Below are positions 36,141 through 44,913 of a stretch of 64,000 bases of DNA, piece after piece. Below the pieces are notes generated by a model that was not told where the DNA came from, searched no databases, and saw only the letters and a program-made list of their open reading frames with translations. Every line of letters starts with the position of its first letter. Within the stretch, counting starts at the first letter, position 1. Made by a program: the position numbers and the translations under genes. Source of the stretch: Alphaproteobacteria bacterium (GTDB lineage Bacteria > Pseudomonadota > Alphaproteobacteria > Puniceispirillales > Puniceispirillaceae); NCBI GenBank assembly GCA_022425485.1, contig JAKMFL010000060.1:1-64000 (forward strand). Reading direction: 5' to 3'.

Positions 36141-36719
36141 TTATGCAGAACCGCTTTGCGGCGAGAGCGATCCAGCATTAATGCCCATTGCCATAAAGGT
36201 TTTATCCCAAATATGCGCATCATCTGTACTAAACAGCATTTCTGCAGATGCGGGCAGATGAAACCACATGCTTTGCTTCATTTCTTCTTCTAGCTGCCCT
36301 GCTGACCAGCCAGCATAGCCAAGCAGGATTTTGGCATGCATGGGCCCTAACCCGCGTGTGATTTCTGTTATCATATCGACATGCATGGACAAACAGATAT
36401 TATCGCGCACCAATACAGAATTGGGCATCATCTGATCGTCCGTATGCAAGATATAGCCCCGTTGTGGCTCAACAGGCCCACCAATATAGACAGGGGCATT
36501 TGGATCAAAACGTGGCTGGTCAAGTTTTAGCTGGTCACTAAGGGTGGAAATTGTGACCTCTTCACTTGGCTGATTGATAATAAACCCCATCGCCGCAGTC
36601 TCATCATGCTGACAGATAAATAACGCCCGCTTTCGAAAGCGCGGGTCAGTCATTTGTGGTGTTGCCACCAGTAACTGCCCAGCCAGTGTTTTTGAATAAT
36701 CAAAAGAATCTTTCGCCAT
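36141..36719 (-). CDS. YqgE/AlgH family protein (UPF0301)
   Basis: A 192-residue cytoplasmic protein of the YqgE/AlgH family. Typical segments are L-A-G-Q-L-L-V-A-T-P-Q-M, DETAAMGFIINQP, V-Y-I-G-G-P-V-E-P-Q-R-G-Y-I-L-H and L-L-G-Y-A-G-W-S-A-G-Q-L-E-E-E. AlgH was first linked to alginate regulation in Pseudomonas, but the biochemical function is unknown. It is transcribed alone here. Length matches the family. Confidence 0.92.
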   Translation of the reverse strand: MAKDSFDYSKTLAGQLLVATPQMTDPRFRKRALFICQHDETAAMGFIINQPSEEVTISTLSDQLKLDQPRFDPNAPVYIGGPVEPQRGYILHTDDQMMPNSVLVRDNICLSMHVDMITEITRGLGPMHAKILLGYAGWSAGQLEEEMKQSMWFHLPASAEMLFSTDDAHIWDKTFMAMGINAGSLSPQSGSA

Positions 36720-36872
36720 AAAGCGCTCCTGCAGGGAATAACCTTACACACATAATTCAGATCATACGCGCTTTAATGATATGCAGGGCAATAATTTTTG
36801 CAAACTATGTGGATCTAATTGCCCCTATTCTGCCTATATTATAATGCAGATTAGCCTTAATTACGCTAAAAC

Positions 36873-38891
36873 ATGAAGAAATTGCTAAATTTAAACGTCT
36901 GGAAAACCCTCTTGTGTAGAGCCTTGCTAAAACCTCTAAAATTATGGCTAAAATCAGGGCTGGCATTTTGGCTTGCCAGATTTTTTACCAGATTTTTTGC
37001 CGGATGCTTTGCTGTGCTTTTTTTTAGTGTTCCATCATTTGCGCAAGAACGCGGCGTCGTTGTTGAAACGCCAGAGGCGCAGTTCAGGCTAGTCTCCGCA
37101 CTAGCCACGACAGGCACGATGCGTGATATCCCCCTAGGTCTGAAAGTTCAGTTAAAAGAGGGGTGGAAAATTTATTGGCGCAGCCCCGGCGACGCTGGTT
37201 TACCGCCAGAATTAACGCTTGCCTCTCAGAACAGCTCGGAGGCGCAGAAATTACAGATGGATTTTCCAGTGCCAACGCGCTTTTCGCTATTTGGTCTGGA
37301 CACCTATGGCTATAGTGATGAGGTGATCTTTCCGGTACGTTTGCGCGGCCATGAGGCTGGCAGCCCATTAGATTTGCGCGCAAATGTAAATGCACTTGTT
37401 TGTGCAGATATTTGTATTCCTGTTGGCGGCGCCCTTCGCCTTACCCTGCCGAGTGGGGCGTTGCGCACCAGTTCTGATGCGCTTGAAATTGCGCGTTTCA
37501 GCTCTCTTGTGCCAAAAATAATCCGTGGCGGGGAGGGCCAGATTGCCAGCCTATCTTTTGCCCAAGATCTTGACCGTCTTATTTTGGATTTAGGGGCCTC
37601 TGTGCCGCGCCTTAAAGATGCGTTTGTCGAAGCGCCGGTAAATGGTCTTAGCTTTGCAGCCCCGCAAGAGATTGCTCCCAATCGATATCAGATTGCGGTT
37701 TCTGGAACGGGTGATAGTGCAGGCCTATTAGGTCAGCCGCTAAGTTTGACCTTGAAAACAGCTACCCAATTCTGGCAGATAGATATCCCGGCTTTAGCGC
37801 TTGCAAAGAGCGCTGCCAACATGGCTGTACCCTCTATCTTATTTATTTTGCTAGCCGCTTTTGCGGGTGGGCTAATATTGAATATTATGCCATGTGTTTT
37901 GCCTGTCTTATCTCTTAAACTTGCTTCTATCCTGTCGATGGGCGGGGCCAACCCCGCACAGATACGCCTAAGGCTGCTGGCAGGGGCAGGCGGTATCTTA
38001 ACAAGCTTTGCTTTGCTGGCGCTTATGTTGGTGGGGCTAAAGCTGGCAGGGGGCCGTCTTGGCTGGGGAATACAGTTTCAAAATCCGTGGTTTCTGGGTG
38101 TTATGATTGTGGTTATGGCTATATTTACCCTCAGCCTTTTGGATAGGGTTCGCTTGCCTGTGCCTGCTTTTGCTAGCCGCATTAAGGGGCAGGGGCTATT
38201 TGGCGATTTTGCTAGTGGCTTTATGGCAACGATATTAGCCACCCCATGCTCTGCGCCGCTGGTGGGTACAGCCATTAGTTTTGCGCTAGCGGCATCGGCG
38301 CCGCAATTATTTTTAGTTATGCTGGTGATGGGGCTAGGATTAGCTGCGCCTTGGCTGGTATTCGCCGTATTTCCTGCGTTTATCGCTTCTCTGCCCCGAC
38401 CCGGTTCTTGGATGAAATGGGTGAAGCCTGTATTGGCCTCAGGGTTAGTAGCGACCATCATCTGGCTAGGGTGGTTATTTGCCGGCGCGGTAGGTATCCC
38501 TTCGGCTATCATTGGGCCAAATTCTACTCAGACAGCCTCTCAGGCAGCTAGATGGCAGGTATGGCAGCCACAAGCTATAAAAGACAGCCTAGAAGCTGGT
38601 CAGCCTGTTTTTGTCGATGTTACCGCTGACTGGTGCATTACCTGTAAAGTGAATAAGGCATTGGTGTTAAATACCGATAAAATGATGCAGAGTTTTGATG
38701 TGCATAATGTGAGGCTATTACAAGCAGATTGGACATTGCCAGACCCAGATATCGCGGATTACCTTGCTAGCTTTGGCCGCTTTGGTATTCCTTTTAACAT
38801 CTTGTATTATCCAGATGGACGTATGCCGGTAATATTTGATGAGCTGCTAAGTTCAGAAAAGATTAACGGGGCACTGGACAAGTTGAACTAA
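36873..38891 (+). CDS. ScsB/DsbD-type thiol:disulfide interchange protein
   Basis: A 672-residue inner-membrane electron carrier moving reducing power from cytoplasmic thioredoxin to periplasmic thiol proteins. An unusually long N-terminus with signal peptide (cleavage near V-P-S-F-A-Q) precedes a periplasmic immunoglobulin-like domain with Cys177/Cys181 (VCADIC). Eight helices follow, with the paired cysteines near 342 (IMPCVLP) and 459 (TPCSAP). A C-terminal thioredoxin-like domain has WCITC (588/591). The N-domain type fits ScsB rather than E. coli DsbD. A peroxiredoxin gene follows, a likely redox partner only by proximity. The signal region contains a 12-bp tandem repeat. Confidence 0.9.
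   Translation: MKKLLNLNVWKTLLCRALLKPLKLWLKSGLAFWLARFFTRFFAGCFAVLFFSVPSFAQERGVVVETPEAQFRLVSALATTGTMRDIPLGLKVQLKEGWKIYWRSPGDAGLPPELTLASQNSSEAQKLQMDFPVPTRFSLFGLDTYGYSDEVIFPVRLRGHEAGSPLDLRANVNALVCADICIPVGGALRLTLPSGALRTSSDALEIARFSSLVPKIIRGGEGQIASLSFAQDLDRLILDLGASVPRLKDAFVEAPVNGLSFAAPQEIAPNRYQIAVSGTGDSAGLLGQPLSLTLKTATQFWQIDIPALALAKSAANMAVPSILFILLAAFAGGLILNIMPCVLPVLSLKLASILSMGGANPAQIRLRLLAGAGGILTSFALLALMLVGLKLAGGRLGWGIQFQNPWFLGVMIVVMAIFTLSLLDRVRLPVPAFASRIKGQGLFGDFASGFMATILATPCSAPLVGTAISFALAASAPQLFLVMLVMGLGLAAPWLVFAVFPAFIASLPRPGSWMKWVKPVLASGLVATIIWLGWLFAGAVGIPSAIIGPNSTQTASQAARWQVWQPQAIKDSLEAGQPVFVDVTADWCITCKVNKALVLNTDKMMQSFDVHNVRLLQADWTLPDPDIADYLASFGRFGIPFNILYYPDGRMPVIFDELLSSEKINGALDKLN
36975..37010. 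repeat. In-frame 12-bp repeat in the ScsB signal region
   Basis: GCCAGATTTTTT, ACCAGATTTTTT and GCCGGATGCTTT at 36975-36986, 36987-36998 and 36999-37010. They encode A-R-F-F, T-R-F-F and A-G-C-F, extending the hydrophobic/basic N-terminus without breaking frame. Confidence 0.75.
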
Positions 38892-38965
38892 TAAGCCTAT
38901 TTCGACTGAATAGATAGGCAAAATCAATTGCTTGGCATAGTGAAAAACCATAAAGGTCTAAAAAA

Positions 38966-39448
38966 ATGTTACCTGAAGCTGGAATGAAAATCCCCGCTGT
39001 TACTATCCGCACAAAGTCCGAAGAAGGTGTGGAGGAGCTAGAGACAGCGACGTATTTTGCGGGTCGTAAGATCGTGATGTTTGCGGTGCCAGGTGCGTTT
39101 ACGCCAACCTGTTCTGCAAAACATTTACCAAATTTTCTAGACCATCTTGATAGTCTAAAAGCCGCAGGCTTTGATGCGATTGCGTGTTTGTCTATCAATG
39201 ATGCACATGTCATGAAAGCGTGGTCAGATATGAATGATGCGGCAGGTAAAATTGATATGCTGGCGGATGTGCGGGCTGCGTTTTCGCGTGCATTAGGGAT
39301 TACCGCAGATTTTGGTGATGTGCTGGCTGAACGCACCCAGCGAAGTGCTTTTGTGGTAGAAGATGGCACTATCACCCATGTCTTTATTGAAGAGCCGGGT
39401 ATGTTTGAGGTGTCAAGCGCAGAGCATGTGCTGGCAGCGATTGCCTAA
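38966..39448 (+). CDS. Peroxiredoxin, Prx5/PrxII type
   Basis: A 160-residue thiol peroxidase reducing hydrogen peroxide and organic peroxides. The peroxidatic Cys is Cys49 in VPGAFTPTCSAKHLP, the exact Prx5-family site. Cys74 (AIACLSIND) is a possible resolving residue as in some PrxII proteins. R-S-A-F-V-V-E-D-G carries the conserved catalytic Arg. Electron donor is probably glutathione/glutaredoxin; gshA is in this window. No signal peptide, so cytoplasmic. The ATG follows a purine-rich stretch. Confidence 0.93.
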   Translation: MLPEAGMKIPAVTIRTKSEEGVEELETATYFAGRKIVMFAVPGAFTPTCSAKHLPNFLDHLDSLKAAGFDAIACLSINDAHVMKAWSDMNDAAGKIDMLADVRAAFSRALGITADFGDVLAERTQRSAFVVEDGTITHVFIEEPGMFEVSSAEHVLAAIA

Positions 39449-39476
39449 TTTTTCAAATGGGCGTGTATTGGGTTTT

Positions 39477-39929
39477 TTATGAGGCCGCAATTTTGGCAGC
39501 TTCAATGCTGGCTAATGCATCACAGCGTTCATTCATGGGATGTCCAGAATGGCCTTTGACCCATTCCCAACTGGTGTGATGCGTCTGACATAAGCTATCC
39601 AGCTGTTCCCATAATTCTTTATTCGCAACAGGTTTTTTTGCGGCTGTACGCCAATTATTCAATTTCCATTTCGGCAACCAGTCCTGAATGCCGTTCATCA
39701 CATATTTACTGTCCGTGACGATATGAATGCGCACAGGGCGCTTCAATGCGGCAAGTCCATTAATGACAGCCATAAGCTCCATTTGGTTGTTTGTGGTATC
39801 AGCTTGGCCGCCAGATAGCTCCTTAACTTCGTCCTGCCATTGCAAGATAGCCCCCCATCCGCCGGGCCCCGGATTGCCTAAGCATGCGCCGTCTGTATAT
39901 AGATAAACACTGGCTTGTGTTTGGCTCAT
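39477..39929 (-). CDS. rnhA: Ribonuclease HI
   Basis: A 150-residue enzyme that cuts the RNA strand of RNA-DNA hybrids. The catalytic carboxylates are Asp13 ([16 protein letters not shown]), Glu51 ([10 protein letters not shown]), Asp73 (VTDSKYV) and Asp137 (NERCDALA), with His127 in VKGHSGHP. Length is standard and all residues are intact. It starts 18 bp after thrB on the same strand, and the minus run ispH-thrB-rnhA is a common alphaproteobacterial arrangement. Confidence 0.97.
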   Translation of the reverse strand: MSQTQASVYLYTDGACLGNPGPGGWGAILQWQDEVKELSGGQADTTNNQMELMAVINGLAALKRPVRIHIVTDSKYVMNGIQDWLPKWKLNNWRTAAKKPVANKELWEQLDSLCQTHHTSWEWVKGHSGHPMNERCDALASIEAAKIAAS

Positions 39930-39947
39930 CTAACGCCTCTATCGCCC

Positions 39948-40913
39948 TTAACGCCACAAACCATAAGATTCTGGGCCCTTTGCATGTTGATGAAAACGCA
40001 AGCGTGACCAAAATTCCATAGGGTTTAAAGGCTTTACTAGCGCATCAGCAGGTGTATTAATCCAATCATAAAGGCGGGTTAGAAAAAACCGTAAGGCCGC
40101 GCCCTGATTCAGGACAGGCAGCGCATTCTTTTCTGCTTGCTTCAGGCTTCTAACCTGCTCATAGCCATGTAATAACGCGCCAGATTTGGTAACATTAAAG
40201 CTGCCATCTGCATCAAAACACCAGCTGTTCAGACAGACCGCAATGTCATAGGCATATAAATCCTGACAAGCGAAATAGAAATCTATAATGCCGGTTAGCG
40301 CATCGCCAACAAACAGAACATTATTGGGAAACATATCTGCATGAATATGACCTGCTGGCAGGTTTGAAGGCCAGTTTTGTAAAATACTATCAAGACTAGA
40401 GGCAGCTAGGTCTAGGATGTTATCAGGCATGTCTGGCAAATCGCCGTCAATGGACGCCAGCAGCGGTGACCAACCCTTTGGCCCAAGCGCGTTTTTACGC
40501 ACCCCATCAAAGCCTTCTGAAGTGGTGTGAAACTCTGCTAATGCGCGTCCCAATGCCCTGCATTTTGCGGCGTTTGGAAAACGCTGGGAGGTGCCGTCAA
40601 GAAAAGTGACAATAGCTGCGGGGCGTCCGCATAGATTTTGTAATATCTGTCCAGACTTATCCGCAACTGGAACAGGGCAGTTTAGCCCCCCACGCGAGAG
40701 ATGCTGCATCAGGCCGATGAAAAAAGGTAAATCATCTGCATTTACCCGCTTCTCATATAGGGTGAGGATAAAATGTGCCCGGTCGGTGCGCAGCAGGTAA
40801 TTAGAGTTCTCAACACCCTCAGCAATGCCAGCAAAACTTAGCAAATTGCCCAGATCATATAGCTCTAAAAAGGCGGCAAGCGCCTCATCATCTATTTGCG
40901 TATAAACTGCTAT
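39948..40913 (-). CDS. thrB: Homoserine kinase ThrB, apparent ATA start
   Basis: A 321-residue choline-kinase-fold enzyme phosphorylating homoserine. Motifs: [32 protein letters not shown], catalytic [13 protein letters not shown] and the following IIDFYF. Family members begin M-A-V-Y-T-Q-V-x-D-E. Here the matching residues A-V-Y-T-Q-I-D-D-E are encoded directly after an ATA codon at 40913-40911, 7 nt downstream of GAGG, and ATA overlaps the ispH stop TAG. No ATG, GTG or TTG occurs in frame until TTG 40844, which would remove 23 conserved residues. Initiation at AUA is thus the best reading, with sequence error as the alternative. Confidence 0.85.
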   Translation of the reverse strand: MAVYTQIDDEALAAFLELYDLGNLLSFAGIAEGVENSNYLLRTDRAHFILTLYEKRVNADDLPFFIGLMQHLSRGGLNCPVPVADKSGQILQNLCGRPAAIVTFLDGTSQRFPNAAKCRALGRALAEFHTTSEGFDGVRKNALGPKGWSPLLASIDGDLPDMPDNILDLAASSLDSILQNWPSNLPAGHIHADMFPNNVLFVGDALTGIIDFYFACQDLYAYDIAVCLNSWCFDADGSFNVTKSGALLHGYEQVRSLKQAEKNALPVLNQGAALRFFLTRLYDWINTPADALVKPLNPMEFWSRLRFHQHAKGPESYGLWR

Positions 40914-41875
40914 GATGCCACCTCTTGCTTTGAGAGGATGGAGGGCAGCTTGAAATGCATATTTTCCTGAATAAAGTTCTGATGGGTGATGGTTATATTA
41001 TAGCGTGCCTGCAAGGCTTCAATAACTTCATCTACCAGAATTTCAGGAGCAGAAGCGCCCGCAGAAAGACCAATAATCGAAGCTTTGTCTAAGGCAGTGA
41101 AATCAAGCTTAGTTGCATCCGCAACAAGCTTAGCCGCCGCAACGCCAGCTTTCAGGCCTGTTTCTACCAGCCGTTTGGAATTAGAGGAGTTTTGTGCGCC
41201 AATAACCAGCAGATAATCAATATCAGAGGCCAATGCCTTTACCGCATTTTGGCGGTTTGTTGTGGCATAGCAGATATCTTCCCCTTTGGGGCCTGAAATT
41301 TCTGGAAAGCGATGCTGCAGCACCGTTATAATTTCAGCTGTTTCATCAGCAGACAAGGTTGTTTGCGTGGCAAAGGCAAGGTCTGTGTTCTCTGGCGGGG
41401 TAAAAGCTAGCGCATCTTCCGGGGTTTCAATCAGCGTCATCTCTCCGCTTTCGACCTGACCCATTGTGCCGATAACCTCTGGATGGCCAGCATGACCAAT
41501 AAGCAGGATATGGCGCCCACGCTTCACATGCTTTCCAGCCTCTAAATGCACCTTTGTAACCAATGGGCAGGTGGCATCAATGGCCAACATATTCAGCTCA
41601 TCAGCCCGCTTATGTACCGCGCGTGCAACCCCATGCGCAGAGAAGATAACATGGCCACCTTCTGGCACTTCATCTAGCTCTTTTACGAAAACAGCGCCTT
41701 TTTGTGCTAGGTCATCTACCACCCGTTTATTATGCACAATTTCATGTCTGACATAGATAGGCGCCCCAAACTTCTCCAACGCACCTTCTACTATTTTAAT
41801 CGCACGCTCAACGCCTGCGCAGAATCCCCTTGGAGAGGCTAGAATTAGGGTTTTAGAATTATCTTTGCTCATCAT
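40910..41875 (-). CDS. ispH: 4-hydroxy-3-methylbut-2-enyl diphosphate reductase
   Basis: Iron-sulfur enzyme of the last step of the MEP isoprenoid pathway, giving IPP and DMAPP. The three cluster cysteines are in [23 protein letters not shown] and [10 protein letters not shown]. The active-site Glu/His segments VRHEIVHNK and GHAGHPEV are present, as is QNSSNSKRL. About 321 residues from ATG 41875. A second ATG follows at once (41872), and a GTG at 41893 is less likely. The stop overlaps the proposed ATA start of thrB. Confidence 0.96.
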   Translation of the reverse strand: MMSKDNSKTLILASPRGFCAGVERAIKIVEGALEKFGAPIYVRHEIVHNKRVVDDLAQKGAVFVKELDEVPEGGHVIFSAHGVARAVHKRADELNMLAIDATCPLVTKVHLEAGKHVKRGRHILLIGHAGHPEVIGTMGQVESGEMTLIETPEDALAFTPPENTDLAFATQTTLSADETAEIITVLQHRFPEISGPKGEDICYATTNRQNAVKALASDIDYLLVIGAQNSSNSKRLVETGLKAGVAAAKLVADATKLDFTALDKASIIGLSAGASAPEILVDEVIEALQARYNITITHQNFIQENMHFKLPSILSKQEVAS

Positions 41876-42050
41876 AAAGATTGTCTTTGGCACTTCGAGG
41901 AAAATAACTAACGCTGGCGAGCGTTTAGCACGGCTCGCTTTTGTCCTATATGAGTAGCAGAAGTTTGTTTACACTGCTATATAAGAGTTTCATATAGGCT
42001 AGCATTGCTGGTTTTTGTTGTTTGAATAATAGGATGGATTGGGCTTTAAG

Positions 42051-42539
42051 ATGAATAAATTATCCTCTGCCATAGCTTTATCGCGTACAGGTATGGGGGC
42101 CGGTGTTATCGCATTGCTTAGCGCGTGTGCTAGCTTCAGCCCGGTTACATATGATTGCTCAAATCTAGTTTCTGCACCGGAAGTTGGCGCGCGTATTGTC
42201 ATGGCGACCGAAACAGGCCAGCCCGCAACGGCGCGGCTAAATGGGGTCACCGCTATATGCGTTGATGATGAAGAGATGGTTGATATCGAACTCGCTATTG
42301 GGCTGAAAGTTAATCGCAGCTTGCAAGAGGGCGGGGAAGCAGCCCTGCTAGAGGTACCCTTCATTGCGGCCATTATTGATGGACAGGAAACAGTTGCCGC
42401 GCATGAAAGCTTTAGTTTCAGAATGGCATTTGGTGATGAGATTGATGTGCTCTATCCTTTAGTCCGCCAAGATATCAGCCTGCCAAAAGATGGACGATTG
42501 GTTATATCTCTCGTTCCAGAGGCTATAGAGCTAAATTAG
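42051..42539 (+). CDS. Predicted lipoprotein of unknown function
   Basis: A 162-residue protein I do not recognise. The N-terminus has the layout of a lipoprotein signal: Lys3, then a hydrophobic stretch ending L-L-S-A-C-A-S-F, with the lipidated Cys about residue 26. The mature part is mostly beta-like and ends V-I-S-L-V-P-E-A-I-E-L-N. ATG 42051 is preferred over the in-frame TTG at 42039. It is monocistronic, converging with the ATP synthase Fo operon across a shared bidirectional hairpin, and has no obvious functional link to it. Confidence 0.7.
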   Translation: MNKLSSAIALSRTGMGAGVIALLSACASFSPVTYDCSNLVSAPEVGARIVMATETGQPATARLNGVTAICVDDEEMVDIELAIGLKVNRSLQEGGEAALLEVPFIAAIIDGQETVAAHESFSFRMAFGDEIDVLYPLVRQDISLPKDGRLVISLVPEAIELN

Positions 42540-42571
42540 AAGATTTTTAAATTGTAAAATTAAGCCAAAAT

Positions 42572-42610
42572 AAAACCGCCACTGAAATAATCGGGGGCGG
42601 TTTTTTCTTA
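42572..42610. terminator. Bidirectional intrinsic terminator
   Basis: AAAACCGCC (42572-42580) pairs with GGCGGTTTT (42596-42604), a 9-bp stem with a 15-nt loop. On the plus strand the stem runs into TTTTTTCTT. On the minus strand it runs into TTTTATTTT. It therefore suits both the lipoprotein gene (+) and the Fo operon (-) that converge on it. Confidence 0.85.
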
Positions 42611-42627
42611 GCTTTTGGCTAATGATT

Positions 42628-43107
42628 TTACTTATGTGCAGCGATTTGCTCAACAGATTGGTCAATCAGGTTAAGCGCGGTTTTTTCATCCAGCTTATCG
42701 GTGATAATTTCACGAGCAGCTTGCGCGGCAAGCTGTGCTGTTTTCGCTTTAATCTCATTTACCATTGCGGTTTCAGAAGCCTTGATTTTTTCAGCTGCTT
42801 GCGCTTCACGGCGGGCAATATTTTCCTCAGCTTTTGCGGCTGCGCTTTCACGTATCCGCTTTGCCGCTGAATTCGCATTTGCAATAATCGTTTTAGCTTC
42901 TTCTTCTGCTTCTTTTTTCAAGCTTTTGAAGCTATCTAGTTGGGCTTTGGCTTCTTTGCGAAGCGCGTCTGCTTGTTCTAGCTCTTCACGAATTTTATCT
43001 GCTCGTGCATCAAGCATTTCACGCAACGCCGCCCCAGCCTTTTTCCAGACCAGAATGACAAAGATAGCAAAACCAAGTGCAACCCAAGCGCCTTCATCAA
43101 AATGCAT
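42628..43107 (-). CDS. atpF: ATP synthase Fo subunit b
   Basis: A 159-residue peripheral-stalk subunit: one short N-terminal membrane helix (about residues 8-24) and a long, charged, Ala/Glu/Lys-rich coiled coil. The downstream gene of an alphaproteobacterial b'/b pair, it forms a heterodimer with b' linking Fo to F1 through the delta subunit. ATG follows immediately after the b' stop (TAAATG). Last gene of the operon, ending at the bidirectional terminator. The F1 genes are not in this window, the usual split arrangement in this class. Confidence 0.93.
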   Translation of the reverse strand: MHFDEGAWVALGFAIFVILVWKKAGAALREMLDARADKIREELEQADALRKEAKAQLDSFKSLKKEAEEEAKTIIANANSAAKRIRESAAAKAEENIARREAQAAEKIKASETAMVNEIKAKTAQLAAQAAREIITDKLDEKTALNLIDQSVEQIAAHK

Positions 43108-43716
43108 TTACGCCTCCTGCCCTGCGCCTGCTTTGGTCAGCTTGGAAACTGACTTAGTGGCCTCAGCTTTGGTTACTTTCATGCCCGTTACCGCCAGCAC
43201 CGCATCTTGGGTAACTTCACTTGCCACATCATTGATGCTTGCTAATGCTTCATCACGGATTTTTGCAAGTTTTGTCTCCGCAGTCTTTGTCTTTTTAGCG
43301 AGCTTAGCGGTGAGTTCTGCCTCAGCAGCCTCAGCACTCTCTTTTGCTTCTGACATGGCCTTTGATGCGGCTTCTGCACCCTTGGCGCGGGCTTCATCAA
43401 GCGAAGCTTCATAGGCAGACCGCATCTCTTGTGCTTCTGCCTCTGCCTCTTTGGCACGGGCCAGATCATTCTGGATAGTTTTGCCGCGTTGCTCCAGAAC
43501 CCCGCCAATGCGTGGGGTAATCAGCCTAGACATAATCACATAACCAACCCCAAATGTCACAATCAGCCAAAAGAGCTGATTAGGCCATGTGGTGATGTCA
43601 AGTTGCGGCAAGCCTTTCGCGTCGCCAGCCGCCAATACAGGCAAGCTGCCTGATAGCGACATGAGGAGCGCGGAGCCCATTATTTTTCTGGTTACGATAT
43701 TTCTGAAATTCATCAT
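43108..43716 (-). CDS. ATP synthase Fo subunit b' with signal-peptide-like N-terminus
   Basis: About 202 residues from ATG 43716 (MMNFRNIVTRK). Residues 1-30 look like a cleavable signal (basic start, hydrophobic core, end near L-P-V-L-A-A-G). Then comes the b' hallmark G-L-P-Q-L-D-I-T-T-W-P-N-Q-L-F-W-L-I, the membrane helix and a long Ala/Glu/Lys coiled coil. The frame is open further upstream to 43806 but that part resembles intergenic sequence. Such N-termini are known in several alphaproteobacterial b' subunits. It pairs with the adjacent subunit b. Confidence 0.9.
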   Translation of the reverse strand: MMNFRNIVTRKIMGSALLMSLSGSLPVLAAGDAKGLPQLDITTWPNQLFWLIVTFGVGYVIMSRLITPRIGGVLEQRGKTIQNDLARAKEAEAEAQEMRSAYEASLDEARAKGAEAASKAMSEAKESAEAAEAELTAKLAKKTKTAETKLAKIRDEALASINDVASEVTQDAVLAVTGMKVTKAEATKSVSKLTKAGAGQEA

Positions 43717-43840
43717 TGCCTGTACCAGCGTTATCCAGATTAATTGTCTTGCTAACGGGATATCAGCATGACCAGCATAGCTTAAAGAGCCACACTTGAA
43801 ACGCATGCTGATATCTAAATTCTACTGTGCTCTGCTGAAC

Positions 43841-44068
43841 TTAAAGAGCAAACAGCATCAGCAATGCAACAACCAGTGCGAACAGCGCAATCGCTTCTGT
43901 AAGGGCAAACCCTAGAATGCCAATACCGAAAACTGTATCACGCGCAGCAGGGTTGCGAGCGATAGAGCTAACAAGGGAAGAAAAGATACTTCCGATACCC
44001 ACACCAACCCCAGCCAGAGCAATAACAGCTAGACCAGCACCAATCATCTTTGCAGCTTCGACGTCCAT
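43841..44068 (-). CDS. atpE: ATP synthase Fo subunit c
   Basis: A 75-residue hairpin proteolipid forming the rotor ring. Helix 1 carries [17 protein letters not shown], the polar loop is A-R-N-P-A-A-R, and helix 2 has the ion-binding Glu58 in [14 protein letters not shown]. The surroundings lack the Gln/Ser-rich signature of sodium-binding rings, so it is a proton type. Gap to atpB is 101 bp, wider than elsewhere in the operon, allowing differential expression of this high-copy subunit. Confidence 0.98.
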   Translation of the reverse strand: MDVEAAKMIGAGLAVIALAGVGVGIGSIFSSLVSSIARNPAARDTVFGIGILGFALTEAIALFALVVALLMLFAL

Positions 44069-44169
44069 CTTTTTTTCCTTCCATTTGATTCAGAGAACTA
44101 AGTTGCTAACTTTTGGCCGTTTGGCCTTTTGAAGACCGCACGACCGAAACCTATTAAAACGCGAAAAAT

Positions 44170-44913
44170 CTAGTGCAGATGTAACGCGTCATTCAAATAC
44201 ATACAAGTCAAAATCGTGAACACATAAGCCTGTAACACCGCTACCAGAATTTCCAGCCCTGTCAGCCCAACAATGGCGACGAGTGGCAAGATGGAACCAG
44301 CGACAAAAACTCCGCCAGCACTGGCGATCATTACGGCTAGCCCGCCAAATACTTTCAGCATGGTGTGCCCTGCGAGCATATTCGCGAATAATCTGACAGA
44401 TAAGCTAACCGGGCGCACGAAGTAAGAGATAACCTCGATTAAAACAAGAAAGGGGATTAAGACTTTCGGCGCACCAGCGGGCACGAAAAAGCTAAAGAAA
44501 TGCAAGCCATGTTTAAATAGTGCAATTAAGGTAACCCCAATGAAAATAAACATCGCCATCGCAAAAGTGACGATAATTTGTGAGGTTGTGGTGTAGCTAT
44601 AAGGGATAAGGCCAAGCAGGTTCGAGAATAGAACAAATACAAACAGGGTAAAAACGAACGGGAAATAAGGGCGACCCTCACTGCCAACATTGCTACGCAC
44701 CATGTCTGAGACAAATTCATAGAGCATTTCAGCTAAACCTTGCATCCGTCCGGGCACCGTTGCCGCAGGTGCCATTGCAAAGTACAAAAACGCCGAGCTA
44801 ACCAATACAGCGAGTACCATAAACAAAGAAGAGTTAGTGAACTGGATGTCAAATCCGAACAGATTCAGCGCGAACAGCACTTTAATTGCAAATTGTTCAA
44901 CAGGTGAATGCAC
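44170..44913 (-). CDS. atpB: ATP synthase Fo subunit a
   Basis: A 247-residue membrane stator subunit forming the two proton half-channels. The essential Arg is Arg174 in RPVSLSVRLFANMLAGH. The N-terminal H-S-P-V-E-Q-F segment is typical of alphaproteobacterial subunit a, and Q-A-Y-V-F-T-I-L-T lies near the end. Five to six helices are visible. It begins directly where atpI stops, so the two are co-translated or nearly so. Confidence 0.98.
   Translation of the reverse strand: MHSPVEQFAIKVLFALNLFGFDIQFTNSSLFMVLAVLVSSAFLYFAMAPAATVPGRMQGLAEMLYEFVSDMVRSNVGSEGRPYFPFVFTLFVFVLFSNLLGLIPYSYTTTSQIIVTFAMAMFIFIGVTLIALFKHGLHFFSFFVPAGAPKVLIPFLVLIEVISYFVRPVSLSVRLFANMLAGHTMLKVFGGLAVMIASAGGVFVAGSILPLVAIVGLTGLEILVAVLQAYVFTILTCMYLNDALHLH

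Noticed and set aside
39948-40844. Short thrB starting at TTG 40844
   Set aside because: It removes 23 residues that match the conserved family N-terminus, and TTG 40844 has no Shine-Dalgarno.
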